From assembly GCA_023091665.1 (NCBI GenBank), contig JALJCQ010000006.1, positions 62,001-126,000 on the forward strand: a DNA stretch of 64,000 nucleotides, written 5' to 3'. Under the pieces are notes generated by a model. The model was given only the letters and a program-made list of their open reading frames with translations. It had not been told where the DNA came from and made no database searches. This stretch comes from Pythium myriotylum. Taxonomy: Eukaryota > Oomycota > Peronosporomycetes > Pythiales > Pythiaceae. Positions within the stretch are counted from its first letter, which is position 1. Every line of letters begins with the position of its first letter. The position numbers were made by a program, and so were the translations under genes. Shown piece by piece: positions 9,994-21,641 of this stretch.

Positions 9994-10113
9994 TGTCGCT
10001 CTCCGAAAGAAAGTTCTCGTGTGTGTGACGGTCTCAGATAACTTGGGCTGTGGGCTTGTGATTGGTTCCTCGAACAGTTGTATCATTGTCGAAATTGTCC
10101 CCAGCCCCGCGAG
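9994..10113. promoter_or_regulatory. Shared divergent promoter of M96-like paralogs 1 and 2
   Basis: Only 120 bp separates the two start codons. An inverted CCAAT (GATTGGTTCC, about 10060) lies in the middle. The spacing implies shared control of the two paralogs; no mapped start sites are available. Confidence 0.5.
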
Positions 10114-11494
10114 ATGCACGAGATGCTCTCTGACGACGCGTTACTGGAGGAGCTGCTCACGATCCTGGAGGACGCGGACAGCGAGGAAGTGTCGAGTACT
10201 CGTCTCTACAATGCCAGCGACTCGAGGTGGCCGTCCGAGGCTTCTTCCTCACAGCCGCAGCGTTCAACCCATCAACGAAGCCTGGTGAGTCGCTCATTGG
10301 GTGTGTCTCTCTCATTGCGTGACGGAGGACTGATCGCTTCTTGGTGAACAGAAACGCCGGCTCGATGCATTACGACTCGAGGCCTCGCAGCTCACGCAGA
10401 CACTGGAGTCTCTGCGACTCGAGGCCTCGAGCTCGGCCTCGAGCTCGAAAGAAGTCGCGCTGACGGAAAGATACAAGCGCCGCCGTGCCGAAGACGAGCG
10501 CCAGCGCCTGCGCGAGGTCGTCAACTCGCAGACACAGTTCTTGCGCGGACTGCGCTCCGTGTTCTCGTCGCCCCCATCGTTCGCTCTGGAGCTGAATCTC
10601 TACCAGCAGCTCCACAACTACACTCGACTGCCCAGGGACCCATCACGACGCTGGCTCGAGTACTCGTCGCTCGCGCAGGACCTGCGGCTACACACAGCCA
10701 AGGAGATTCTGCTGCGTGAGACCGACTCGCTGCTTCGTGACGAAGGCGTCGAGTGTCTCCCGCCGGCGACCGCGACTTGCCACGTGACATCGACGGTCTC
10801 GGACTTGCGCGACGGCTTTGCTGTCACGACGACCAGTGCGTACGCGCTCGAAAGTCTAGACACCAGTGCGCTTATGCGTGGCGCGTGCGTCGCCGTGAGC
10901 GAAGTGGTGGTCCGGTGCGTCTCGTACGACTGCCACGCGCTGCGGAAGCAGATCGTGGACCCGGAGACCGCGGCGTGCTCCAAGATTCTCTACCACGTGC
11001 TCGACATCCAACAGAAGAGCCGCGTCGCAGCCGACGAAGTGCTCGTCGAATCGCGCGTCGTCACGCAGTACAAAGAGACCGACGACTTTGCTATCGTGCT
11101 GTGGGACTTTGTCGACCACGACGAGCTCTACCCGACCAACCAGCAAGCGGACATCACAAGACAGGCTGTCGGAGGGTACGCCATACCCAGCACACATCGT
11201 ATTGAAAAGATATTCACAACGACTCACGAGTCTTTGACCAGGTGCCTGCTACGTCGCGAACTCTGTGCAGACGGCGTCGAGCGTGTCGTCGCGCGGACGA
11301 TGAGCACGCGCATGTATCGCTTCCACGACCGAGGGCGCCCCGAGCGCCTCGAGCGGTACCAGAAAACCTCGACACCTGCGTCTGCCAGGGCCTACGAGAT
11401 GCTCTTCCGCACAATCATGCTCGACTCGGTCGCCAAGGAGCAGGCCGCGTACGCACGCACTGCTCCACTGCTTCGGGTAGAGCGCCACCTCTAA
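10114..11494 (+). CDS. M96/START-like mating-specific protein, paralog 2
   Basis: Three exons: 10114-10284, 10352-11175 and 11242-11494, giving 415 residues. Introns are 67 and 66 bp (GTGAGT...CAG and GTACGC...CAG). The second intron is a multiple of three without a stop, so a naive reading runs through it. Paralogs 1 and 3 show that it is spliced (GG|GCLLRREL). Same order as paralog 1: acidic head (LLEELLTILED), coiled coil, KRRRAEDERQRL, then START-like region ending QAAYARTAPLL. Intron positions match in all three paralogs. Confidence 0.85.
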
Positions 11495-11603
11495 AGTAAG
11501 GCTGTCCATTGGAGGTGGAGTGACCTCGTGGTCATGTCACTAATTCATGGTCTCACTTATTTTAACCAGCCGAACTGACTTTGTCAAACAACGAGACGTC
11601 ACG

Positions 11604-13023
11604 ATGGACTCGCCCAGCTTTGGCGCGTGGGACGCGAGCGAGAGCGACGCGCTGCTCGCGGATCTGCTGGACGACGGCGCGAACGAAACGGACGCGTTGC
11701 TGGCCGAGCTGCTGCGCGACGCGCAGTCGCCATGGAGCGCCCAGTCGCCCCCGACGACGCCGGCGCAACCCACCGAGAAGACCAAGAAGCCGACTGCCAA
11801 GACGACCAAGATCACGCGGACTGCGAAAGAAAAGGTTGGCGCATCAATCGCCATGGATTGTGATGAGGTGTTCGCTGACCGTGGTCATCGTGCTTGCGCG
11901 AGTCTAGCTTAAGCTCAGCGCACTGCGAGCGGAGGCGAGCCAGCTCACGAAAGAGCTCAAGCGCCTGCGGGCGCAGGACCCGTCGCAGTTCCTGCTCAGC
12001 GCAGCGCGAGAGGCCGCGACGGCTGAACGACGCAAGCGCCGCCGCGCCGAGGACGAGTGTCGCCAGCTGCGCGCTGCAGTCTACCTCCATGCGCGGTTCC
12101 TCCGCAACCTGCGGTCCGTGTTCTCGGCCTCGCCGCCGCTCTCGGGGGGTCTCAACTTGAGCCAGTACTTGCACGACTACGTGCGTCTGCCGCGCGATCG
12201 CAGCACACGGAGAAGCGAGTACGAGGCGATCTCGCGCGACGAGCGACTGGCCATGGCCGTGGAGATCCTATGTCGAGAGACTGAAGCAATCTCGTTTGAC
12301 GAACCGCATATCCACACGGAGCTGTTACCCGCGAGCGACGGCTTTGCTGTGACAACACTCAGCGTCTACGCCGTCGATACAGTGGATATTAGCGCCGTGT
12401 TACGAGGCGCGTGCGTCGCCGTGAGAGACATCGTCACACGGTGGCCCCAGTGCGAGCCTGTGGATGTGACGCGCAAGATCGTGGACGCTGATGAGGCTGT
12501 CGTAGCCGACCACCACTTGCTCTACCGTCTCGTGACAGCTAAGCACAAGCACAAGGAGAGTGGCGCAGAGCTCTCGGTGCAGGCACGCGCCACAACCTTC
12601 TACAAGCTCAAGGGCGACGACGCCGTAATGATGTGGGACTTCGTCGATGAGGATGAGCTCTATCCGATCCCGTCAGCTGCCGACGTCACGCGCAAGAGCA
12701 TCGGAGCGTGAGTGGATTCACACCGAGTGGAATGTGCTGAACCCTTTCTGACTGGGCGTTCTTTGTTGGCATGGTCCAGTCTGCTGATGCGGAGAGAACG
12801 CTGTAGCGACGGTAACGAGCGCGTCGTGTGTCGATCGATCTGCACAAAACGCTACACGACCAACAGCAACACGCGTCCGGCTGTGCTCGACCGCTTCATC
12901 CACGCTGCCAAGGAATCGTTGCGACCGAACGGGCGAGTCTTCTACGAGATCGTGACTCAGCAGGTGGCCGAGGAGGAGGCGATTGTGGCACATCATCTCA
13001 CCCACAATGAGGGCGCTCGCTAG
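11604..13023 (+). CDS. M96/START-like mating-specific protein, paralog 3
   Basis: Three exons: 11604-11834, 11914-12707 and 12780-13023, giving 422 residues. Introns are 79 and 72 bp. Exon 1 has two acidic repeats (SDALLADLLDD and TDALLAELLRD) and a Lys/Thr-rich tail (TKKPTAKTTKITRTAKEK). Exon 2 has the coiled coil, the RRKRRRAEDE basic stretch and START-like core. Exon 3 ends HHLTHNEGAR. An in-frame ATG exists at 11624 upstream sequence limits permitting, but 11604 gives the head conserved with paralog 2. A damaged copy of exon 3 lies at 52738-53046, and this gene sits next to protease copy 1 in the duplicated segment. Confidence 0.85.
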
Positions 13024-13903
13024 AGCTCTTATAGCACTCGAAGACTCGACTTGACATGGAGATGGTTTCTTTGTGCTACTTTCATCGAGATGAGCGCTCA
13101 ACTTGACAACTTTGAAAAGAACCCTGCGCGGGCTGCTTTGCCAGCAGTCTGCACCCCAATGGAACTTGCCGCTGTACGTCACATTTGGCAGTGAGCTCCA
13201 GCATTGCGTGACCGCGCTGCATCTGGCTTGGCGCCCTCGATGATCTGGGTTGCGACCATGGACATAGATGCAGTAACTTAGCACTGCTGTGTCTGCTGGA
13301 ATGCCGAATCAATTTTAATTGATTCGGCCATTCCCTCCGCAACCGTCATGGCGTGACGCCTTCGACTGATGCCCGTCCACCTCGATTGCGCATTGGTGAT
13401 CTCCCGACTAATTGGTCTTCACCCCCTGATTAGGGCTAATTTTGAAGATCTTTCAGCTCCGTTCTATGATTGTCCGGGTGCGACCACTTTGCCTGGTGTT
13501 ATAAGAAATAGATGATGACGGGGGATGATCATCCATCCATGCTGTACAAAGCCGAACAATGGACTGTGCGTTCTGCTCTGAGAGGCGACCTCATCACTGC
13601 GTCTTTCCAAATCGTGCCTAAACTTGTGCTGTGAATGCACGACAGAAAACAAAGTACCGACCTCAACTTGCGCACTGTCCATCGTCCGGGAACCAGCTGG
13701 GGAGAGGTGGGGAGCCACTTCAACTGATAACACTGCAAATCGTGCCCGAGAGTGACACAGGCGTCTTCCAGGCATCACTCCAGTCATGTCTTCAACGACT
13801 AGCCCGTCTGGGAGGCAAATTGTGAGCCGTCTACGTCACCCAGCAGCTCCTTAGCTTCGGTGACCGGCCCAAGCTCTCGCGTTCAAGCCCAGTCAAACTC
13901 GCT
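13024..13903. other. Intergenic region upstream of protease 1
   Basis: No gene. Much of it (13480-13900) is repeated at about 53500-53960, so it is part of the segmental duplication. I see no open frame that looks coding. Confidence 0.55.
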
Positions 13904-13918
13904 CTCATTCGGCGTTCC
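13904..13918 (+). promoter_or_regulatory. Initiator-like element of protease 1
   Basis: CTCATTCGGCGTTCC matches the core of the oomycete initiator (TCATTYYNCAWTTT) with a few mismatches, 40 bp before the ATG. The same block precedes copies 2 and 4 at equal spacing. Confidence 0.5.
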
Positions 13919-13948
13919 GCCTCCTCCACCGCAAGCCTCCCAGCCACC

Positions 13949-15097
13949 ATGGTCTTCCGCTCGCTCGCCAAGCTCCTCGTCGCCGCCGCGCTCGCCACCT
14001 CGGCCGTCGCCGCCCAGAACGGACCCACCATCATCGGTACCAGCGTGGCTGCCAACGTCACGGTCGAGGCAGGTGCTCAGTACTACGAGATCCTCTCGTT
14101 CCCTCAGGCGTCGTACATCGCCGTCAAGTTCGCCGACTTCGACTTGCCAGCAGGCGACGTCGTGATCGTGCGCTCGCCTGACTCGACCACGGGCCACATC
14201 TACACGGGCAAGGGCCGCAACGACGACAGCAACTTCATTGCGAGCTACGTGCCGGGTGAGACGGCCATCGTGGAGTACTACCCGTCGAGCACCACGTCCA
14301 AGTCGGGCAAGAACGCGTTCCGCATCTCGGGCTTCTTCCGCGGTTTCCCGGCGAAGCAGGACGAGTCGATCTGTGGAGCTGCCGACAACTCTGTGCCGGC
14401 CAAGTGTCTGCTCAGTCCCTCAACCGACCCGCAGGCTGCGCAGCTGCCGCTCGCGTACAAGCGTGGCCAGGCCGTCGCGCGTCTGCTCATCGGTGGAGAG
14501 GGCCTTTGCACGGGCTGGCTCGCCGGCAGCGGTGGCCACTTGATCACCAACCACCACTGTATCACGACTGCCAGCGACGCCAAGACGATCGATATTGAGT
14601 TCATGGCTGAGAGCACGGGCTGCTCGGTTCAGTGCAAGACGGAGCTCGGCTGCAAGGGCACGATCGTTGCCAAGACCTCGACGTTCGTTACGAACAACGA
14701 GGAGCACGACTACGCCGTGATCAAGCTCCCAACGGGCACTGATCTCTCAGCCTATGGCTACCTCCAGGCTCGTGCTTCAGGGCCGAAATCCAGTGAGCGC
14801 ATCTACATCCCGCAGCACCCTGTGGGCTGGGCCAAGCGCTTCGCCACGGTCGTAGACGGTGGAAGCAACGCTGTGATCGAGAAGACGGGTGCCGTGGGTG
14901 TCTGTGGCAACAACCAGGTCTTCTACGCGGCCGATACGCAGGGCGGCTCGTCGGGTTCGCCGGTCATCGCGGCTGCCGACAACAAGGTCGTGGCTCTTCA
15001 CCACTGCGGTTCGTGCTCCAACACGGGTGTTGACATTCGCGATGTGATCGCAGACCTCAAGGCCAAGAGCATCACGCTCCCTAACTTTGTGGCGTAA
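13949..15097 (+). CDS. Secreted trypsin-like serine protease, copy 1
   Basis: 382 residues, no intron; the start is in CCACCATGG. Residues 1-21 are a clear signal peptide (basic start, LLVAAALATSAVAA). Residues about 25-130 form a beta-rich domain that precedes the protease domain. The protease core shows GWLAGSGGHLITNHHCI (His203), HDYAVIKLP (Asp254) and GGSSGSPV (Ser335), the chymotrypsin-fold triad in the style of bacterial glutamyl or lysyl endopeptidases. Several cysteines (187, 204, 225, 229, 235, 319, 353, 356) suit an extracellular disulfide-bonded enzyme. Specificity cannot be read. Part of a four-member family here. Confidence 0.85.
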   Translation: MVFRSLAKLLVAAALATSAVAAQNGPTIIGTSVAANVTVEAGAQYYEILSFPQASYIAVKFADFDLPAGDVVIVRSPDSTTGHIYTGKGRNDDSNFIASYVPGETAIVEYYPSSTTSKSGKNAFRISGFFRGFPAKQDESICGAADNSVPAKCLLSPSTDPQAAQLPLAYKRGQAVARLLIGGEGLCTGWLAGSGGHLITNHHCITTASDAKTIDIEFMAESTGCSVQCKTELGCKGTIVAKTSTFVTNNEEHDYAVIKLPTGTDLSAYGYLQARASGPKSSERIYIPQHPVGWAKRFATVVDGGSNAVIEKTGAVGVCGNNQVFYAADTQGGSSGSPVIAAADNKVVALHHCGSCSNTGVDIRDVIADLKAKSITLPNFVA

Positions 15098-16357
15098 ATA
15101 TCTACGCCTGTTGTAGTGTAGTTTAAAATCTTCGATGTGAACATGAGACCCTTCTTCCTATTCACCCCATTTATCCTGAACGCTAAGTTCCCGCGAGCGC
15201 TATATACAGTACTGATCACACCGAGACGTGGGCATGCGTGGACGAATCGGGGCAATTCGTCACGTTAGATTGCTCGCGTGAAATCGGGGCCGATCGAACT
15301 GAATTACCGTAAAATACCCGTCAATTGTCTCCGTAGCAAAGGCAGGACTGAGAGTGAGGAATGAACATGTGATGAGGACGAAGGCGAAGTCTATTGAGTG
15401 ATAATAATGTACTATGTAGTATCATGGTAGCTGGAGCTGTAGTTACCATGCGTCAACTTGGCTAGGGATGAGTCGGAGATGACGAGTTCGGGCAGGTTTG
15501 AGTAGCAGAGCCTGCCTGTGTGGTTATGGGCATGTTGGTACTTCCTGTGTCCACCGCGTGGCTCACCAGGGCGTCCGCCATGGTGAGTTCTCTGGATATT
15601 TATATCCAGAGTATAGGTGGGATCCTACTCGGGTCCACTTCCTTCTATTAATTGATTACTATTCATAAACGATAGTATCATCTACTGAAAGAGAGCAATA
15701 TTAAATTTTTAGAGTCTCTTAAAATCGATAAACTCTATGAAACCTCAACAATTTTGCTGGATGTCTTCTCTACCGGCCTGGTGCAACATTCACGTTGGAA
15801 AATGTGACATTTACATTCGTTCAACAATCGTTGCATTTTGTGATTTGCGACTGCAACTCCAGTCTACGCTTCCCAGGCGAAAACCGCATTGCACTGGTCT
15901 CCATCCGAGAGAAGCTCGAGAGGAGCTCTCTAGTGTGATACCGTGTCACGGAATCGCGTATTGGTTTTATCGAAGCACTTGTCCATGCGACCCTGGAAGA
16001 TAATCATGCTCTGCAAGACGCAGCTGAAGAGGGGAAGAGAGGAAGAAGGCACGGGAGCGTTTGCATGGGCCGGACAATCAAATCTTTCATGGCGGAAGCA
16101 GTACTTAGGAGAAACACCAAAATGCACCTGTGCGTTCGATCAAGATCGAATGGGAGGAAAGGCAAGCATGAAAGATATCAATTGTGACTGAGCAGCAACA
16201 GGAAGCCTTGCATCGAGTGAATCGACTACATGGAGTGCACAGCCTGTCAACGTGGTCATCTCTAGTGGGCTGAGGACGAGCAAGACTGGGTCCACTCACT
16301 GAGTTGTGCGCCGGTACTCACAGCTGAGCTGGCTGGCAATAGCCTGAACTGGTTGAG
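15098..16357. other. Intergenic region downstream of protease 1
   Basis: The first ~150 bp match the 3' flank of protease copy 2. At 15590-15611 there is a perfect hairpin (CTCTGGATAT, two bases, ATATCCAGAG); the same stem is found at 22501-22522, suggesting traces of one repeat family. No coding region recognised. Confidence 0.5.
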
Positions 16358-16362
16358 GATGC

Positions 16363-16572
16363 TGCAATGGTGGCCAAAGTGGACTGACTGGAACTGAGTA
16401 GTATTTAGCCAAATGCAGAATGAACGGAATAGACTGATCCTCCGCAGGCCTAGGTTACTAAGTCACCGGGACCACTGAGTGCATGGGGAACCACTCGTGG
16501 TCGCTCAGTGATCACAGAACTAGAAGCGACATGCAACATGCAACTTACGCATGGACTAGCTGCGACATTACA
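16363..16572 (-). repeat. E1 3' LTR
   Basis: 210 bp, matching 21427-21636 apart from one base. Contains a CACTGAG/CTCAGTG pair around CCACTCGTGG. Confidence 0.95.
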
Positions 16573-16584
16573 TCCTCCCGCAGC

Positions 16585-19500
16585 TTATCTGCGTCTGCGG
16601 CTCGAACGCTGAGATCTCTCGCGGGCATTGAACCGTTCGAGAAGAGTCGACCAGTGTGAGACGTCGCTGATATCGTCCATGAACTCCCACGAGTTCTGTG
16701 AGTCGGGCAGATCGTTCCATGAACAGAGGTACTGGAGGCGGCCTTGTCGTTGACGCCGGGCGAGTAACTCCTTGATGACATAAACACGCTCGCCGTCGTC
16801 GTCATACATGCGAGGGGCGCTCTTGGCGATCTGGCGAGCGCGGAAGATCTCAGGAACGTCCAGCGACAGCTTTAGTTGGTCGACATTAAATGTCGCGTGG
16901 CGACCACGGGCAACATAGCGGTGGGGCAGCGCGAGTTGATACGCATTCTCGCCAATCCGACGCTCGACTGCGAAAGGTCCATACCACTTTGGTAGGAGTT
17001 TGTTTCGTGCAGGATCGCGATGAGGTTCATAATCGGGCTGACCTAACTCGCTGCTGAGCACTCGCGCATCCACGTAGACCAGGTCGCCAACTGCGAACTG
17101 CACTGGACGGCGACCACGGTTGTAATACTTTGCTTGGCGTTCCTGAGCGAGCCGGAGGTTGCGCTGAGCAAATGCAATGACTTCTTGTCTTGAGCGCGTG
17201 AGGTTCTGAGCGGGCGTGGATCGTCCCCCAATAACTGGGAGTGTGATAGGCGCTCGAGGCTAGCGCCCACAATCGACTTCGAATGGTGATACTCTGGTCG
17301 ATGTGGACACGAGCGTCGCATGGGCGTACTCGACCGTAGGCAGAACGCGTACCCAATCATCACCGTAGTGCGACACTACACATCGGAGGCTGTCCTCCAG
17401 AGTGCGTACTTGTCGTTCACTCCGACCATCGGCTTGAGCGCGCTTGGAGACTGTCATACGCTGCTTGACCTGCATAATCTTCATCAGTTCCACCCGGAAT
17501 TCACTCGTAAAGCGCGAGTCGCGGTCGGACACGATCGACTCGGGCAGAGAGTAGTAGCGAACGACGTTATCGAAAAACAGCCGCGCGGTGGTCTTAGCGT
17601 CCACGTCCTTCGTCGTCGGGATATAGCATGGCCTATTGGAGAGACGGCACACCACCACGTACACGGCATCGTATCCGTCGCTCACGGGCAAGGCTGTGAC
17701 AAAGTCCATTGTGACATGTTGCCAGCATTGATCAGGAACAGGCAATGGCTGCAACAACCCATTACGACGCCGAGCACCGGACTTATGGCGAACGCAGGCT
17801 TCACAAGTAGTCACATACTGTGTGATGTGACTTTTCATCCCTGGCCACCAGAAATATTGACGCATGGCTACGGTGGTGCGCTCAACACCTGGATGAGCGA
17901 CGATCGCTGCATCGTGGAAGTCGTGCATCAGCCATAACAGGATCTCATTGACTTGTGGCACCCGGACAATCGGAATGACCCCGTCGCTCTTGACCACTAT
18001 TAAGTCCTCACGCAGTTCATACTTGGCTTCGACTTGCGCGTCCCCGCGCTGAAGCGCCTGTAGAATCATGGCGCAGTCCTTGTCCTTCACATAGGCAGCT
18101 TTCAGAGCGCGGGCAAAATCTTCATCCTCCCCAACAACTAGAAGCGAGGCATGGGCGCTGAGCGGAACCGAACTTGATGGCACTGGTAACGGACCAAACA
18201 TAGCGTTGCCGTCGACCAAGAGCTTGGCCGCACGGGTCATGAAGCGCGTGTGAAATACGAACATGCCAACACTGGTCACTGTCACCGGAGGTCGCGAGAG
18301 CGCATCCGCGACCACATTGGCCTCGCCCTTCTTGTGGACTAGCTCGAAGTCGAACTGGCCAAAGAAGTCCAGCCAACGCGTCATTTTTGGGGACAGGTTT
18401 GCGTGATGCAGGAACCAGCGACATGCAGAATTGTCGGTGAACACCACAAAATGACTACCGACCAAGTAGCAGCGCCAACGACCTAAACAGTGCTTGATCG
18501 CGAACAGTTCTTGTTCATGAGCCGGCCACTTGGACTCGGTGTCTGACAACTTTCGGCTGTAGAAACTCACCGGATGATCAAAGCCATCGATTACTTGGCT
18601 GAGCACGCCACCTACACAGTATTTTGACGCGTCCGTCGTGACGTGGAAGGGACGCGACAAATCCGGCAAGCGCAATAAAGGAGCCGTGATCAGCGCTTGC
18701 TTGATCGACGTGAATGCGAGTTCCTGAGGCGATGACCACCTCCACACTGTTGATTTCTTGAGAAGATCAGAGAGGGGAGAACAAGGTCAGCATAGCCACG
18801 AACAAAGCGGCGATAGTATCCCGCGAGTCCCAGAAATCGCTGCAGGTCCTTGGTGTTCTGCGGCCGCGACCAGTTTGCAACCGCGGCGGTTTTATCAGGA
18901 TCCACACGAATACCAGCACCGCTTACAATATGGCCTAGGAACTTGATCTCTGATCGCGCGAAGTGACACTTGCTCGGGCGTGCGAATAGCTGCTCCTCGC
19001 GGAGCACTTCAAAAACGCGGCGAAGGTGCTGGAGATGCTCTGCTCGGGTCTTTGAGAACACACAAATGTCGTCTAGGTAGACGACGACGAAGCCAGATAG
19101 TTCCTTGCTTTCAAAGATCCGTCTCATGAGTCGCGACCAAGTACCAGGCATCCCAGCCAAACCCATAGGGGCGACGCACCATTGATAGATCTCCGAGCCA
19201 GCTCGAAATGCTGTATACTGTCGCGACGGCATTGCCATGCGCATTTGGTGGTAGCCGGACGCCAAATCAATTAAGGTAAACACGTGAGCACCAGCAAGTC
19301 GATCAAAAACCTCGTCAATCCGCGGAATCGGGATCCGCGGAATTTCTGTCATTGAGTTGACATATCGATAGTCGATGACCCAGCGGACGGGCTTCGATGG
19401 ATCACCGCCGCGCACCCACTGGATCTTCGACGGCAACTCGCCTGTGATGGGGTCGCGCTTCGGCACCGCAAAGATATTCGAGACCCATGGCGATGCACTC

Positions 19501-20405
19501 TTCTCAATCCACCCTTTCTTTAGGAGCTTGTCGACGAAGGTTCTCAGCGCCGCTTGCTCGACATGTGCGTGGCGGAACGGTGGCCGAGACGAAGGCGTCG
19601 CGCCGGTCTTGAGCATGACCACATGCTCGATGTCACGTTCCGGGGGCAGCCCGTCGGGGAGTTCCTCACGGAGAGAGTCCGAGTACTCACGCACGAGTGC
19701 CTCTATCTCAGCGTCGGGTTTCTTCAACCCAACATCCGAAACCACATCGAGATGAAAAACCTCAGTGTACATACCCGAGTTGAGATTAGCCTTGAACTGG
19801 TCAATGTCAACATACTCGATGATGGGATCAGGTTCCTGCGGCGGTTTCCATTCCTTGGGGACTCGTCGACGAGTGGGTTCACTGCGCCACTTCAACTTGT
19901 GTCCGGACCAGTCGATTATCGGATTCTCTTGCCGTAGCCACGCCTGACCAAGGATACCATCAAAGTCTTGCTGGAGCGGCCACTCGATCACCGCGACAGT
20001 GCACGCTTTGCCCTCAATGGTCATAACGGTATCGTAGCAGCGCGCGGTCGTCGTGGTCACCTTCCCTTCGAAGTCTCGCGCCTGGAGCTCCTTCTCCTGC
20101 GCCTCCGGCGGCGCACCTAGCAGATCGCGGCGCACCAGGTTGTGCGTCGCACCAGAGTCAACAAGCATCCTCAGCGTCTTGCCTTGGACGTCCGCCTTCA
20201 CAATAAGCAGGTCATCCCCATGCAGCTGCACCTTGTCCAGACGAATCTCCACAGCACACACAGACGGACCAATCATGTTGCACGAGTCACCAGAGTCCTC
20301 CATCTCGAACTCGATGGGGGCAGAATCAGAATTTACACTTGGAGATTTAGAATCAGATTGCTCAACGGATACTCCGTTTACATCCGTTGAGCGGGCTCGT
20401 TTCCC
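16585..20405 (-). pseudogene. E1 pol (protease, RT, RNase H, integrase, chromodomain), broken
   Basis: Pol enters by -1 frameshift at 20399-20405. In order: aspartic protease (LVDSGATHNLV), reverse transcriptase with YLDDICVFSKT, RNase H (VTTDASKYCVGGVLSQ), integrase with zinc region (GHPGVERTT near HITQYVTTCEACVRHKSG) and catalytic residues (MDFVTAL, DRDSRF), then a chromodomain (YVIKELLARRQRQGRLQYLCSW). Two lesions are visible: a 1-nt frameshift at about 18771-18778 between RT and RNase H, and a TAG stop at 17260-17262 in an otherwise continuous frame just before the C-terminal segment. The chromodomain would steer integration to marked chromatin. The element would need help to move now. 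Confidence 0.9.
20360..20405 (-). promoter_or_regulatory. Predicted -1 ribosomal frameshift site of E1
   Basis: On the minus strand GGGAAAC (20399-20405) is read CAG GGA AAC in the gag frame, the phase required for simultaneous slippage. A 6-nt spacer (GAGCCC) is followed by a perfect 11-bp stem, GCTCAACGGAT with ATCCGTTGAGC, around an 11-nt loop (20360-20392). After a -1 slip the frame continues as GKRARSTDVNG into pol. The gag stop TAA (20378-20380) lies within the loop. Confidence 0.85.
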
Positions 20406-21232
20406 TGGCGCTTCTTTGGGCACCGCGCGATCTGGTGCCCAGCCTCGCGACAGTAAAAGCAAAGTCCTTGACGGCGGCACATCTCGTTGGTCGGGCGGGC
20501 CGACATCTGAGAGATGTCCATAGGCTCCGCCTCCGGTACGCGTTGGGGTCTCGGGCGGCGTGAAGTAGGACCACCGAAGTGGGAGCGCTCATACGCCTGA
20601 GCGGCCGCAATCGCTTGCTTGAGCGTTACACACGTTAGGTAACTGACCTCCTTTTGAGTCTCAGGCTTCAGCCCGGTCACGAAGTGGTCGATTTTGTCAA
20701 TCTGCGACATATCGCGGACTTGCGCGATGACCTGGCGGAAGCGAGCGACATAGTCCTCGACACTGTCGGTCTGCTTGCAGGCTCGGAGAGCTGCGCGGAG
20801 TCTCTGCTGCTGGTCAGACGGAATGAACTCGTCACGCAGCGCGCACTCAAACTCATCAATGTCATGGATGGGATCTTGGTCGATCTCCGTTCGAGTGTGG
20901 TACCATGAGGCGGCACCATCGCGTAGGCTCCCCGCCAGCGTGGCCGCCACGCGTCCCTGGAATTCTGGGTGGGTGTAATCAATGTTCTTACCGCGCAAGA
21001 ACAACTTGGCGCGGAACATGAACTCGTCAACACTCTCGTTAGGTCGGCCATGGAACGTCGGCATCGAGGCGCCTTCAATTTTGAACTCTCGATTAGCATG
21101 CTGGTGCTGTGCTTGCTCCATAAGCACAGCCCAAAACTCGTGGTTCTGGGTTGCCACAGTGCGAGTGAACTCATGGACCGCGTGCGTTAGGCCCTCGAGG
21201 ACCGACATGACGGGGTTGACTGAGTCTTCCAT
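20378..21232 (-). CDS. E1 gag (capsid and zinc knuckle)
   Basis: 284 residues from the first ATG of the frame at 21232. The central region carries capsid-like motifs (FHGRPNESVDEFMFRAKLFL, DEFIPSDQQQRLRAALRACKQ). The C-terminus has a CCHC zinc knuckle (CFYCREAGHQIARC) that binds the element RNA. Gag builds the virus-like particle. It overlaps pol in the -1 frame. Confidence 0.88.
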   Translation of the reverse strand: MEDSVNPVMSVLEGLTHAVHEFTRTVATQNHEFWAVLMEQAQHQHANREFKIEGASMPTFHGRPNESVDEFMFRAKLFLRGKNIDYTHPEFQGRVAATLAGSLRDGAASWYHTRTEIDQDPIHDIDEFECALRDEFIPSDQQQRLRAALRACKQTDSVEDYVARFRQVIAQVRDMSQIDKIDHFVTGLKPETQKEVSYLTCVTLKQAIAAAQAYERSHFGGPTSRRPRPQRVPEAEPMDISQMSARPTNEMCRRQGLCFYCREAGHQIARCPKKRQGNEPAQRM

Positions 21233-21426
21233 ACTTGCAGGAGTTGCCGTAGACGAGGCAGAGAGACGGGCCACTTGCTGAGATGGGATAGTCGCGTCTG
21301 GTTACGACGGGGTACACCGACAGTTACAATATACCGATAAATACCGATAAATACCGGTAATGAGATGGTCGGTCGGTTTCGGTCGGAGCGGAGCGGAGAG
21401 GCGTTGGACCAACAAGTGCTACCAAT

Positions 21427-21636
21427 TGCAATGGTGGCCCAAGTGGACTGACTGGAACTGAGTAGTATTTAGCCAAATGCAGAATGAACGGAATAGACTG
21501 ATCCTCCGCAGGCCTAGGTTACTAAGTCACCGGGACCACTGAGTGCATGGGGAACCACTCGTGGTCGCTCAGTGATCACAGAACTAGAAGCGACATGCAA
21601 CATGCAACTTACGCATGGACTAGCTGCGACATTACA
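21427..21636 (-). repeat. E1 5' LTR
   Basis: 210 bp, matching the 3' LTR. Transcription of the element would start here, toward lower coordinates. A run of ATACCGATAA-type words lies just inside, at about 21325-21360. Confidence 0.95.
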
Positions 21637-21641
21637 GATGC

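Larger units (their letters stand above)
16358..21641 (-). mobile_element. Ty3/gypsy retrotransposon E1 with target-site duplication
   Basis: Two 210-bp LTRs (16363-16572 and 21427-21636), TG...CA on both strands, bounded by the 5-bp duplication GATGC (16358-16362 and 21637-21641). I found one base difference between the LTRs (near 16376/21440), so insertion is recent. The primer-binding site follows the 5' LTR after 2 nt (21412-21424, TGGTAGCACTTGT on the minus strand). A purine-rich tract (GCGGGAGGA) precedes the 3' LTR. Gag and pol are on the minus strand. Confidence 0.95.
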
